Assembly (NCBI RefSeq): GCF_014256275.1
Contig: NZ_JACCFE010000002.1
Location: forward strand, 186,001 to 250,000
Source: Rhodococcus sp. 4CII
GTDB lineage: Bacteria > Actinomycetota > Actinomycetes > Mycobacteriales > Mycobacteriaceae
DNA: 64,000 nt
Reading direction: 5' to 3'
The notes beneath the pieces are model-generated. The model did not search any database and had not been told where the DNA came from. It saw only the letters and a list, made by a program, of their open reading frames with translations. Shown here in pieces: positions 25,608 through 33,662 of this stretch (the stretch's first letter is position 1; every line of letters starts with the position of its first letter). The position numbers were made by a program, and so were the translations under genes.

Positions 25608-25769
25608 ATGATGACCACGCCGAACGACCCGACCACCGCGCTGCCCGCTCGCCCGCCGATCGTCGACCTCACCACCTGGCAGACCGCCCGGGATGCACTG
25701 CTGGTCCGCGAGAAGGCCCACCGCGCCTTCGGCGGCAGCTGCCCTCCAGACTGTGACGTCGGGAGATGA
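25608..25769 (+). pseudogene. Truncated DUF899 protein (N-terminal stub)
   Basis: An ATG with GGAGG upstream begins a 53-residue frame, MMTTPNDPTTALPARPPIVD then LTTWQTARDALLVREKAH, matching the N-terminus of DUF899 proteins. After RAFGGS it becomes unrelated and stops. The rest of the gene is missing, apparently deleted between here and the lipoprotein gene. It may still be translated as a short peptide. Confidence 0.65.
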
Positions 25770-25889
25770 ACCGGGGCAGGACGCGAGGACTCCGGCGGTC
25801 GCCATTCGCCTCCCACGCGGCGGCTCCGACGGTAGATTCTCGTATCGCTGCTCCCGCAAGATTCCCGCTCGCCGAAGGGATCGTCCGTC

Positions 25890-27059
25890 ATGAGTAAGCC
25901 CTCTCGTCGGTGGGTGCACCGCGCCACCTCTGCGGCGCTCGCCGTCGCCATCGGATTCGCCACCCTGTCCTGCGGATCGGAGGACAGCAGCAGCGGCGGA
26001 ACCGCGTCGCCCACCCCGCAATCCCCCGACGCCGCGAAAATCGAAGAGATCGTCCGCGAGAAGATGACCGCGCTCGACCTCACCTCCGCCGTCTTCGGTG
26101 CGTGGCGCGGCGACGAGCAGATCGCCGTGGGCGCACTCGGCGGATCCCCGATCGGAGTTTCCGCAACGCCCGATATGCAGCTGCGGGTGGGCCAGCCGAT
26201 GGAACCGATGCTGTCGACGGTGCTGCTGCAACTCGACAAGGACGGCGTCGTCCCCCTGGACAAGCCGATCGCCGAATGGGTCCCCGACTTCCCCCGCGCC
26301 GACAAGATCACCCCGCGGATGCTTGCGAACGGCACCACGGGCATCTCGGACTACGTCACCAACCCCGAATTCCTGAAACAGTTCTACGCCAACCCGATGG
26401 CGGGTTTCACCGCGCAGCAGATCTTCGACCTGGCCAACTCGAGGCCGCCGCTGTTCGAGCCCGGCACCAGTTGGGCCTACGCCCACAGCGACCTGTGCCT
26501 GCTCGGCGTGGTTCTGGAGAAGGCCACCGGCCAGCCCCTCGGCGACCTCATCGAGCAGCGCATCCTTGATCCGCTCGACATGAACAGCACCGACGTCGTG
26601 CTCACGCCCCAGATGACACAGCCGACACTGCACGGCTACACCAATGAACGTGGCGTCTTCGAGGACTCCACGTTCTGGAACCCCACCGCATTCCTCAACA
26701 GCGGCAACATGAACTCCACCCTCTCCGACGTCGCCGTGTGGGTGCGTGCCCTCGCCGCAGGCAAGCTGCTCTCGGCCGAGCAGTTCACCGAGATGATGGC
26801 GCCGAAGACGGCCGGTCTGGGACCACTGACGCCGCAGAAGTACTTCGCGTACGGGGTCGTCCACATCGACGACTGGCTCTACATGAACCCGGCATTCGGT
26901 GGCTACAACGGCGTCGCCTTCTACGACACGAAGACCGACACGACAATCGTCGTCTACTGCACACTGGGCCCGAAAGCCAACGCCGACACCAACAACGCCG
27001 TCCCCATCGGCACCGACATCGGCACACTGCTCGTTCCCGACCGTCCCCCGAAAGTCTGA
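25890..27059 (+). CDS. Beta-lactamase-fold lipoprotein lacking catalytic residues
   Basis: A 389-residue protein of the serine beta-lactamase/DD-peptidase fold (class C/esterase branch). Residues 1-28 form a lipoprotein signal with lipobox TLSC (Cys28), then a Ser/Gly-rich linker. The fold is clear from VLLQLDKDGVVPLDKPIAEW, MLANGTTGISDY and WAYAHSDLCLLGVVLEKATG. But the S-x-x-K motif position reads GQPME (Gln102, Glu105), and the Y-x-N motif reads YAH. The HxG near the end reads YNG. It is therefore probably not an enzyme but a surface binding protein. Confidence 0.8.
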   Translation: MSKPSRRWVHRATSAALAVAIGFATLSCGSEDSSSGGTASPTPQSPDAAKIEEIVREKMTALDLTSAVFGAWRGDEQIAVGALGGSPIGVSATPDMQLRVGQPMEPMLSTVLLQLDKDGVVPLDKPIAEWVPDFPRADKITPRMLANGTTGISDYVTNPEFLKQFYANPMAGFTAQQIFDLANSRPPLFEPGTSWAYAHSDLCLLGVVLEKATGQPLGDLIEQRILDPLDMNSTDVVLTPQMTQPTLHGYTNERGVFEDSTFWNPTAFLNSGNMNSTLSDVAVWVRALAAGKLLSAEQFTEMMAPKTAGLGPLTPQKYFAYGVVHIDDWLYMNPAFGGYNGVAFYDTKTDTTIVVYCTLGPKANADTNNAVPIGTDIGTLLVPDRPPKV

Positions 27060-27125
27060 TCAGTCCTGGAACGTCATCCTCTGGAGCCGGCGTACGCTGA
27101 GTCGGACCGAGAGGCAGGAGCCGAC

Positions 27126-27824
27126 GTGGCCGAGACGACGCCGACCGGAACGACGGTCGCTGACGTGATGGGTGAGCTGGGCGAACTCGAAGACCCGAAG
27201 TCGCGCGCGGTGAACGAGAAGCACGGTGACGACCACGGGGTGAACCTCAGCAAGCTGCGTGCGCTCGCCAAGCGGTTGAAGACTCAGCAGGACCTCGCCC
27301 GCGAGCTGTGGGAGACCGACGACACCGCGGCGAAGCTTCTGGCGATCCTGATATGCCGGCCGAAGGCGTTCGAGCGTGACGAGTTGGACACGATGCTGCG
27401 CCAGGCGCGCACCCCGAAGGTGCACGACTGGCTCGTCAACTACGTCGTGAAGAAGAACCCGCACGCCGAAGAGCTGCGCGTGGCATGGTCCGCCGATCCG
27501 GATCCCGTGGTGGCGAGCGCCGGTTGGGCGCTGACCACCGAGCGCGTGGCGAAGAAACCCGATGGTCTGGACCTCGCGGGGCTGCTCGACATCATCGAGG
27601 CAGAGATGAAGGACGCCCCGGATCGCCTGCAGTGGGCGATGAACCACTGCCTGGCCCAGATCGGAATCGAACGCGCCGAGCACCGCGCCCGCGCGATCGA
27701 CATCGGTGAGCGGCTGGGGGTGCTCGAGGACTACCCGACACCCCCGAATTGCACTTCACCGTTCGCGCCCATCTGGATCACCGAGATGGTGCGCCGACAG
27801 CACGACAAACAGGACGGCAAATAA
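27126..27824 (+). CDS. AlkD-like DNA alkylation repair/HEAT protein
   Basis: A 232-residue helical protein resembling the DNA alkylation repair (AlkC/AlkD) HEAT-like family: HGVNLSKLRALAKRLKTQQD, ELWETDDTAAKLLAILI and KVHDWLVNYVVKK. AlkD enzymes excise alkylated bases using Trp and Asp residues; several Trp are present but I cannot assign the active site. The start is GTG 66 nt after the lipoprotein gene. Some members of this family lack glycosylase activity. Confidence 0.6.
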   Translation: MAETTPTGTTVADVMGELGELEDPKSRAVNEKHGDDHGVNLSKLRALAKRLKTQQDLARELWETDDTAAKLLAILICRPKAFERDELDTMLRQARTPKVHDWLVNYVVKKNPHAEELRVAWSADPDPVVASAGWALTTERVAKKPDGLDLAGLLDIIEAEMKDAPDRLQWAMNHCLAQIGIERAEHRARAIDIGERLGVLEDYPTPPNCTSPFAPIWITEMVRRQHDKQDGK

Positions 27825-28052
27825 ACAGGTCACGATCCGCGTCACCCTGACGCAGAGCGCCGGCTGCGCTGGCTCTCAGGTCTGAACCAGCACAACCTGA
27901 GCGCTCTCGGTGCTCCGGAATCACTCGAGCGCCTCCCCCCGCGTTACCCCACCCGTCGGCGGTTAAACAGAACCCTCGACTCGGTGCGCGGCGAATGTCC
28001 CGCCGGCCCCACCGCCCGCTTGCCCGCACACCCACGGTTCCCTATTCTGAAC

Positions 28053-28083
28053 GAATAGTTCAATCTATCGAACGCCGCTATTC
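28053..28083. promoter_or_regulatory. Candidate operator upstream of XRE-cupin regulator
   Basis: A nested inverted repeat lies just before the regulator: GTTCAATCTATCGAAC (28058-28073, 12 of 16 positions symmetric) inside GAATAG at 28053-28058 and CTATTC at 28078-28083. XRE-cupin regulators commonly autoregulate through such sites, and the repeat would cover the promoter. Confidence 0.4.
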
Positions 28084-28091
28084 GGATCGAG

Positions 28092-28670
28092 GTGTGGAGT
28101 GTGCCTTTAGCCGAGGGGCAGTCGGTGAACGACAGGTGCGCTGCCATCGGCGAGCAGCTCGTGATGCGCCGAACCCAGCGGGGAATGACCGCCGCGGAGC
28201 TCGCGCGCCGTGCAGGGATCAGCAAAGCGACCCTGTCGGGGCTCGAATCGGGCACCGGAAACCCGACGATCACCACCCTGGATTCGCTTGCGGTGGCGCT
28301 GAGAATTCCGCTCACCGACCTCATCACCGGCGAACGGGATCCGGGTCCGATCCACCTGCCCGGGACCGATGTCGAGTCGGGCGAGGTGAAACGGGAACTG
28401 CTCCGCAGGATCAGCGGCGGGCATTCGGTCGAAATTTGGCGGATGCGCCTGCCGGCGAACCATTCCAGTACAGGTCTGCCCCACGCAGACGGCACCGTCG
28501 AGCAGCTCTATGTCTCGTCCGGCCACCTCCGCGCGGGACCGGTGGACAACCCCACGACGCTGGGGCCGGGCGACCTCCTGGCCTTTGCCGGCGACGCACC
28601 GCACGTGTATGTCACGTCGGACGAATCCGTCGACCTGACGGTGACATTCATTGTCCCAGTTCCGAATTGA
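28092..28670 (+). CDS. XRE family regulator with cupin domain
   Basis: A 192-residue regulator. The N-terminal Cro/C1-type helix-turn-helix (residues about 20-75) includes MTAAELARRAGISKATLSGL and NPTITTLDSLAVAL. Residues about 110-190 form a cupin small-molecule domain with ADGTVEQLYVSSGHL and LGPGDLLAFAGDAPHVY. The GTG at 28092 is used; a GTG at 28125 with GAGGGG upstream is an alternative. It directly precedes a threonine aldolase with 9 nt between them and so probably controls that gene in response to an amino acid or related ligand. Confidence 0.8.
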   Translation: MWSVPLAEGQSVNDRCAAIGEQLVMRRTQRGMTAAELARRAGISKATLSGLESGTGNPTITTLDSLAVALRIPLTDLITGERDPGPIHLPGTDVESGEVKRELLRRISGGHSVEIWRMRLPANHSSTGLPHADGTVEQLYVSSGHLRAGPVDNPTTLGPGDLLAFAGDAPHVYVTSDESVDLTVTFIVPVPN

Positions 28671-28679
28671 AAGGGCTTC

Positions 28680-29741
28680 ATGATTACGACCGCCACCCCC
28701 TTGCGGGGCTACCTCAGCGACAACGCGGCGGGCGCGTCCCCTCAGGTCCTGGCCGCGATGACGGCAGCGGCCGAGGGCATGGCCGCGCCGTACGGCAACG
28801 ACGAGCTGTCGGCGTCGGTGCGGGCGAAGTTCGCCGACGTCTTCGACCATCACGTCGATGTCTTCCCAGTCGGTACCGGGTCGGCGGCCAACGGACTCGC
28901 GTTGGCCGCCCTGACGCCGCCGTGGGGCGCCGTCCTGTCGCACCCCGATTCGCACATCAATAATGACGAGGCCGGGGCGCCGGAATTCTTCACCAACGGT
29001 GCGAGATCGATCCTGGTGGACGGCCCGGATTCCAAGATCGATCCGGACCTGCTCCGCGCAGCGGTGGGGCGGCGGAGGGGCGACGTCCACAGCGTGCAGC
29101 CCTCCGTCGTCAGCCTCACGCAGGCAACCGAGGCCGGTAGCGTCTACAGCCTGGACGAACTCGCGGAACTGTCCTCGATCGCCCACGAGGCGGGTCTGCG
29201 GGTTCACATGGACGGTGCTCGGTTCGCCAACGCCCTGACGGCGATCGGGGCGACGCCGGCCGCGATGAGCTGGAAGGCCGGAGTGGACGTTCTGTCGTTC
29301 GGCGCCACGAAGAACGGCGCGATGACCGCCGACGCCGTGATCTCGTTCGACAGGCGGCTCGCCACCGAATTGCGCTACCGACACAAGCGCGCGGGTCAGC
29401 TCACGTCCAAGATGCGCTTCCAGGCAGCGCAACTGGGCGCCTACCTCGACGACGACCTCTGGCTGGACAATGCGCGTCACGCGAACGCCATGGCGTCACG
29501 GCTGCGCGACGGCCTCGCCGCCCTGCCCGGCGTGACGATTCTGAGCAGGGGCGGTGCCAACATTCTGTTCTGCCACTTCCCCGAGTACCTTTCGGTCGAG
29601 CTCAAAGCGCGGGGGTACGCCTTCTACGACGACCGCTGGGGCGCAGGAGTCGTGCGGTTCGTGACGTCCTTCGCGCACGACGCATCGGACATCGACACAC
29701 TCCTGGCCTCGGTGACAGAGGTGACACGCCAGCACAGCTGA
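28680..29741 (+). CDS. Low-specificity threonine aldolase-type PLP enzyme
   Basis: A 353-residue fold-type I PLP enzyme of the beta-eliminating lyase/threonine aldolase family, which cleaves L-threonine or L-allo-threonine to glycine and acetaldehyde. The N-terminus YLSDNAAGASPQVLAAM, the glycine loop VGTGSAANGLAL, HMDGARFANA (Asp178 pairing with the cofactor) and the PLP lysine Lys211 in SFGATKNGAM are all present. It follows the XRE-cupin regulator in one operon. A related beta-hydroxy amino acid could be the true substrate. Confidence 0.85.
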   Translation: MITTATPLRGYLSDNAAGASPQVLAAMTAAAEGMAAPYGNDELSASVRAKFADVFDHHVDVFPVGTGSAANGLALAALTPPWGAVLSHPDSHINNDEAGAPEFFTNGARSILVDGPDSKIDPDLLRAAVGRRRGDVHSVQPSVVSLTQATEAGSVYSLDELAELSSIAHEAGLRVHMDGARFANALTAIGATPAAMSWKAGVDVLSFGATKNGAMTADAVISFDRRLATELRYRHKRAGQLTSKMRFQAAQLGAYLDDDLWLDNARHANAMASRLRDGLAALPGVTILSRGGANILFCHFPEYLSVELKARGYAFYDDRWGAGVVRFVTSFAHDASDIDTLLASVTEVTRQHS

Positions 29742-29826
29742 CCGTTCCGCGCCGTTTATCCGCACCCACGGCGGGTATCACCACTCCGAGTTCGGGGAGA
29801 GCCCATAGAGCGGAGGTTCGGCGACG

Positions 29827-30315
29827 ATGGCACGCATGCGACGGGTCGTGGGCGGGCTGATCGCCGCAGGCCCTCTCGTCCTCCTCCTCGCCGCGCCCGC
29901 GGCCGCGGACCCGGCCGATGTGGCGCTGACCGCGGCGGCGGCAGGCAGCACTGTGACGGCGACGATCACCAACGCCACCTCAGAGGACATCGTGTGCGGA
30001 TTGGGCGGGCTGCACGCGGCGGACGACATCGTCGACCCGGAGTCCGTCGCGGTGTTCCACGCCTCCAACGTGGTGATCGCCCCGGGACCGCGTGAGTTCG
30101 TGTTCGAGGCGGTGCCCGATGGCGACTACCTGATCCATTGGATCTGCGGCGAGAACGCCGGACCCGGCGACGAGGTGTGGGGCTCGTCCCCGCTGCCCGA
30201 GACCGCCTACGCGAAAACCGCTACCGCGCAACCACTTCCCGTGTCGGTGCGCACCGAGACCTGTTTCGGATCGGTGTGCCTGCCGCCCGGCCTCGGTGTG
30301 GGTCTCGGCCTCTGA
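29827..30315 (+). CDS. Secreted protein, unknown function
   Basis: A 162-residue protein with a Sec signal peptide (residues 1-28, hydrophobic core GLIAAGPLVLLLAAPAAA). The mature part looks like an immunoglobulin-like beta domain: VALTAAAAGSTVTATITNAT, EFVFEAVPDGDYLIHWICGE. Cysteines at DIVCGLGG, WICGE and ETCFGSVCLPPG may pair. It ends in a Gly/Leu-rich tail that could be a weak membrane anchor. No known family. Stands alone between a threonine aldolase and a convergent sigma factor gene. Confidence 0.65.
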   Translation: MARMRRVVGGLIAAGPLVLLLAAPAAADPADVALTAAAAGSTVTATITNATSEDIVCGLGGLHAADDIVDPESVAVFHASNVVIAPGPREFVFEAVPDGDYLIHWICGENAGPGDEVWGSSPLPETAYAKTATAQPLPVSVRTETCFGSVCLPPGLGVGLGL

Positions 30316-30327
30316 TCGGCCGCCCGG

Positions 30328-31539
30328 TCACCCGAGCGCATCGCGCTGCTCTCGGAGGAATTCGCGCTCGGCGGTGTTGTCGGTGCGTTCGATCGCCGCG
30401 TCATACGCACGGGCCGCGTCGCCAGGGCGTCCGAGGCGGCGCAGCAGATCGGCCCGGACCGCGTGGTAGGGGTGGTATCGGTCGAGGTCGAGCTGTTCGA
30501 CGAGCGCCAGCCCCTCCGCGGGTCCCCGGACCTCTGCGACCGCGACCGCACGGTGCAACGCGACCACCGGAGTCGGCGCGACCGACAACAACTGGTCGTA
30601 GAGTTGCAGGATCTGCGCCCAATCGGTGTCGGCCGCGGTGGGGGCGTCGCTGTGGACGGCATTGATCGCCGCCTGAATCTGATACTGCCCGGGACGGTTC
30701 CGTCGCAGGCACTCCCGCACCAGCGACTGCCCCTCGGCGACGAGATCGCGGTCCCACCGGCCGCGGTCCTGATCGGCGAGGAGGACGAGCCGCCCGTCGC
30801 CGTCGGTGCGGGCGGCCCGTCGCGAGTCGACCAGCACCATCAACGCCAGCAGTCCCGTGACCTCGGGTTCGTCGGGCATCAGCGCGGTCAGGAGCCGGCC
30901 GAGGCGGATGGCCTCGGCGCCCAGGTCCGCCCGCGTCAGCCCATCCCCCGAACTGGCCGTGTACCCCTCGTTGAAAATGAGGTAGACGACGGCCAGGACG
31001 GCGCGGAGACGGTCCGGGAGTTCGGCCTCGTCCGGCACCCGGTACGGGATGCGGGCGTCTCGGATCTTGCCCTTGGCCCGGACGAGGCGCTGCGCCATGG
31101 TCGGCTCGGGTACGAGAAACGCCCGCGCGATCTCCGCCGTGCCGAGCCCGCCGAGCAGCCGGAGGGTCAGGGCGACCTGGGCGGCGGGCGCCAGCGACGG
31201 GTGGCAGCACGTGAAGATCAGGCGTAGCCGGTCGTCGGGCACGACTCCCTCCTCCACGGGTTCTTCGTCGGCATGCAGCAGGGTGGCCTGCGCGTGGCGG
31301 TCCTGCTGGGACGCGTCGCGGCGGAGCCGATCGATCGCACGCCGGCGGGCGGTGGTGATGATCCATCCGGCCGGGCTCGGTGGCAGACCGGACGACGGCC
31401 AGCGCTGCACCGCCTCGGCGAACGCGTCCTGGACGGCCTCTTCGGCGATGTCGATGTCGCCGAACACGCCGACCAGGACGGACACCGCCCGGCCGTGTTC
31501 CTCCCGGAACACGCGTTCGACGTCGGCGGACGCGGTCAC
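30328..31539 (-). CDS. ECF42-type RNA polymerase sigma factor (second copy)
   Basis: A 403-residue ECF sigma factor, paralogous to the one at 24008. Sigma2 includes IDIAEEAVQDAFAEAVQRWP and AGWIITTARRRAIDRLRRD; sigma4 includes GLGTAEIARAFLVPEPTMAQ and RLVRAKGKIRDAR. The C-terminal 200 residues form TPR-like helices (QYQIQAAINAVHSDAPTAAD, ADLLRRLGRPGDAARAYDAA). The GTG at 31539 lies one base after the DGPF stop, so translation is coupled. No anti-sigma gene is present. Confidence 0.85.
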   Translation of the reverse strand: MTASADVERVFREEHGRAVSVLVGVFGDIDIAEEAVQDAFAEAVQRWPSSGLPPSPAGWIITTARRRAIDRLRRDASQQDRHAQATLLHADEEPVEEGVVPDDRLRLIFTCCHPSLAPAAQVALTLRLLGGLGTAEIARAFLVPEPTMAQRLVRAKGKIRDARIPYRVPDEAELPDRLRAVLAVVYLIFNEGYTASSGDGLTRADLGAEAIRLGRLLTALMPDEPEVTGLLALMVLVDSRRAARTDGDGRLVLLADQDRGRWDRDLVAEGQSLVRECLRRNRPGQYQIQAAINAVHSDAPTAADTDWAQILQLYDQLLSVAPTPVVALHRAVAVAEVRGPAEGLALVEQLDLDRYHPYHAVRADLLRRLGRPGDAARAYDAAIERTDNTAEREFLREQRDALG

Positions 31540-31540
31540 G

Positions 31541-31900
31541 TCAGCTGCCGCCTCCGGCGTGATGATGGAACGGGCGGACCTCGATCGGCAGGGTCGTCGC
31601 CCGGGTGAGTTTGCGGCCCCACTCCAGCGCCGCGTCCAGGTCGGGGGCCTCGACGATGGTGAATCCGCCGAGATGCTCCTTCCCCTCCGTGTAGGGGCCG
31701 TCGGTGACGAGCACGTCACCGCCCCGCACCCGCAGAACGGTCGAGGTGGTGGGGGCGCACAGCCCCCCGCTGAACACCCACGCCCCGGAGGACACCATTT
31801 CCTGATCGAGGGCGGCGAGGTCGTCGCCGATCTTCGCGAGGACGTCGGGTTCGGGGGCGGGGCCGTCGGGCTGGTACACGCTCAACAGGTACTGGGTCAT
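31541..31900 (-). CDS. YCII-related DGPF protein (second copy)
   Basis: A 119-residue DGPF-family protein: MTQYLLSVYQPDGPAPEPDV, the signature VLVTDGPYTEGKEHLGGFTI and the final strand LPIEVRPFHHHAGGGS, which ends in an unusual His-rich tail. The ATG follows GAGGAACCCGAG. It heads the operon with the second ECF42 sigma factor, and is likely the main target of that sigma factor, as is known for the group. Confidence 0.85.
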   Translation of the reverse strand: MTQYLLSVYQPDGPAPEPDVLAKIGDDLAALDQEMVSSGAWVFSGGLCAPTTSTVLRVRGGDVLVTDGPYTEGKEHLGGFTIVEAPDLDAALEWGRKLTRATTLPIEVRPFHHHAGGGS

Positions 31901-32025
31901 CTCGGGTTCCTCCTCGGATCGAGTTCGTCGGCTCTTCCGGGACGTGCTGTGGCCGACTCTCACCTCCTATACGAACGCCACCCTTCCGAATCGACACTCC
32001 GCACGCAGAAATTTCCCGAACCTCG

Positions 32026-32580
32026 TCAGTTGTGCTCGGACACCAGCACCGCGCGGGTCCCCGGCTCCAGCGCCTCGAACACGTGCGCCACGTCGCCGGG
32101 GTAGGCGATGTAGTCGCCGGGCCCGAGTTCGACGGGATCGTCGGCCACGCCGACGAGCGCGCGCCCGGCGCTCAGGATCACGTGTTCGACGACACCGGGC
32201 ATGTGCGGTTCGGATTCCCGGCCGGGGCCCGGTTCCACGGCGAGGCGATACAGGTCCCGGCGGGCGGACGGAGGGCAGGACGCGACCAGGGTGGCGCGGT
32301 AGTCGGCCCGGTCGGACACCAGTTCCGGTCCCTCGTCCGCCCGGATGACCTGGACGCGCGGGCGCGGCGGGTCCAGCAGTTGCGATATCGGCACGTCCAG
32401 CGCGACGCACAGGGCCCACAGAGTTTCGACGCTCGGGTTGCCGCCGCCCGACTCGAGTTGGGACAGAGTGGATTTCGCGACACCGGCGCGGCGGGCGACC
32501 TCGGTCAGGGACATGCCCGACCGTTCGCGTTCGCGGCGCAGCGAGGGTCCGATGTATCCCAGGGGGGATGTCGCCGCCAT
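32026..32580 (-). CDS. XRE family regulator with cupin domain
   Basis: A 184-residue regulator with an N-terminal helix-turn-helix (RRERERSGMSLTEVARRAGV, AKSTLSQLESGGGNPSVETL) and a C-terminal cupin (GVVEHVILSAGRALVG, LGPGDYIAYPGDVAHVFEAL). The ATG at 32580 has GGGAAGGG six bases upstream. It is divergent from the azlC/azlD genes across about 85 bp. Regulators of this type next to AzlCD transporters usually control the exporter in response to branched-chain or other amino acids. Confidence 0.85.
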   Translation of the reverse strand: MAATSPLGYIGPSLRRERERSGMSLTEVARRAGVAKSTLSQLESGGGNPSVETLWALCVALDVPISQLLDPPRPRVQVIRADEGPELVSDRADYRATLVASCPPSARRDLYRLAVEPGPGRESEPHMPGVVEHVILSAGRALVGVADDPVELGPGDYIAYPGDVAHVFEALEPGTRAVLVSEHN

Positions 32581-32665
32581 GATTACCCTTCCCGAAGCCG
32601 TGTTCATTATTTCGGTCACCATGTTCGCCTTGACGAATGGGTGTGTTCTGTTCAGTATAGAAGTC

Positions 32666-33340
32666 ATGCGTTCGATACAGCGAACACTCGGAAGGCCGGC
32701 CCTCCGGAACATCGCGCTGGTATGCCTGGCCGACGGCCTCGTCGGCATGGCCTACGGCGCGATCGCGGTCGGCTCCGGGCTGGACCCGTGGCTGCCCGTG
32801 GCGCTGTCGGTGCTGGTGCTGGCCGGATCGGCCGAGTTCCTGTTCGTCGGCATCGTCGCGGCAGGGGGAAGCCCGATCGCGGCGGCGATCGCCGGGTTGC
32901 TGGTGAACGCGCGCCACCTGCCGTTCGGTCTGGCGGTCGGCGACGCGCTGGGTCGGGGGCTGCGCCGGGTCGCGGGCAGCCACCTGATGAACGACGAATC
33001 GGTCGTGTTCGCGCTCGGTCAGACGGACCCGGCCCGCCGCCGCGCCGCGTACTGGGCGTGCGGGGTGGGGATTGCGGTGTGCTGGCCACTCGGCGCCCTG
33101 GTCGGCGCGGCGGCGGGCAATGGGCTCGGCGACCCCACCGCCCTCGGGCTCGACGCCATGTTCCCGGCGGTGCTGCTGGCGCTGGTGCTGCCTGCGCTGC
33201 GCGATCGGGACGTGCGGGTGCCCGCGCTGATCGGCGGCGCTGTCGCCCTGGCGGCCGCTCCCCTCCTGCCTGCCGGCCTCCCGGTGCTCGCGGCGTTGGT
33301 GGGGCTGCTCGCGGGTGCTCGCCGGAAGATACTGCGGTGA
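32666..33340 (+). CDS. azlC: AzlC family permease subunit
   Basis: A 224-residue membrane protein of the AzlC (LIV-E) family, which with AzlD exports branched-chain amino acids. Hallmarks are LRNIALVCLADGLVGMAYGA, VLAGSAEFLFVGIVAAGG, LLVNARHLPFGLAVGDAL and FALGQTDPARRRAAYWACGV. About six to seven membrane segments. The ATG at 32666 has no clear Shine-Dalgarno site and may be translated from a short leader. The stop overlaps azlD as GTGA. Confidence 0.85.
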   Translation: MRSIQRTLGRPALRNIALVCLADGLVGMAYGAIAVGSGLDPWLPVALSVLVLAGSAEFLFVGIVAAGGSPIAAAIAGLLVNARHLPFGLAVGDALGRGLRRVAGSHLMNDESVVFALGQTDPARRRAAYWACGVGIAVCWPLGALVGAAAGNGLGDPTALGLDAMFPAVLLALVLPALRDRDVRVPALIGGAVALAAAPLLPAGLPVLAALVGLLAGARRKILR

Positions 33341-33660
33341 GTGGGAATCTCGTCCTGCTCGGATCGGTCGGGACGCTCGCCGCGGGCACGTTCGCCTTCC
33401 GGTTCGCCGGTCCGATGCTGCGGACCCGGCTCGCCACGAGACCCTGGATGGAACGGACCATGGCGACCGCGGCGGTGGTCCTGCTCACCGCGGTGGTTGG
33501 CACGACGGCGCTCACGGAGGGGCACGAATTCGCCGGAGTGGCGCGTCCCACCGGCGTCGTCGTCGCGGGCCTACTCGCCTGGCGGAAGGCGCCTTTCGTC
33601 GTCATCGTCCTGTCGGCGGCCGCCACGGCTTCCGGATTGCGGCTCCTGGGCGTGCCGTGA
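33337..33660 (+). CDS. azlD: AzlD family permease subunit
   Basis: A 107-residue partner subunit of AzlC with about four membrane segments: LVLLGSVGTLAAGTFAFRFA, the MATAAVVLLTAVVGTTAL region, VARPTGVVVAGLLAW and VVIVLSAAATASGLRLLG. The motif AGTFAFRFAGPMLRTRL is typical. Starts with GTG overlapping the azlC stop and so is coupled to it. Together they form a small amino-acid exporter in the cytoplasmic membrane. Confidence 0.8.
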   Translation: MSGNLVLLGSVGTLAAGTFAFRFAGPMLRTRLATRPWMERTMATAAVVLLTAVVGTTALTEGHEFAGVARPTGVVVAGLLAWRKAPFVVIVLSAAATASGLRLLGVP

Positions 33661-33662
33661 GC

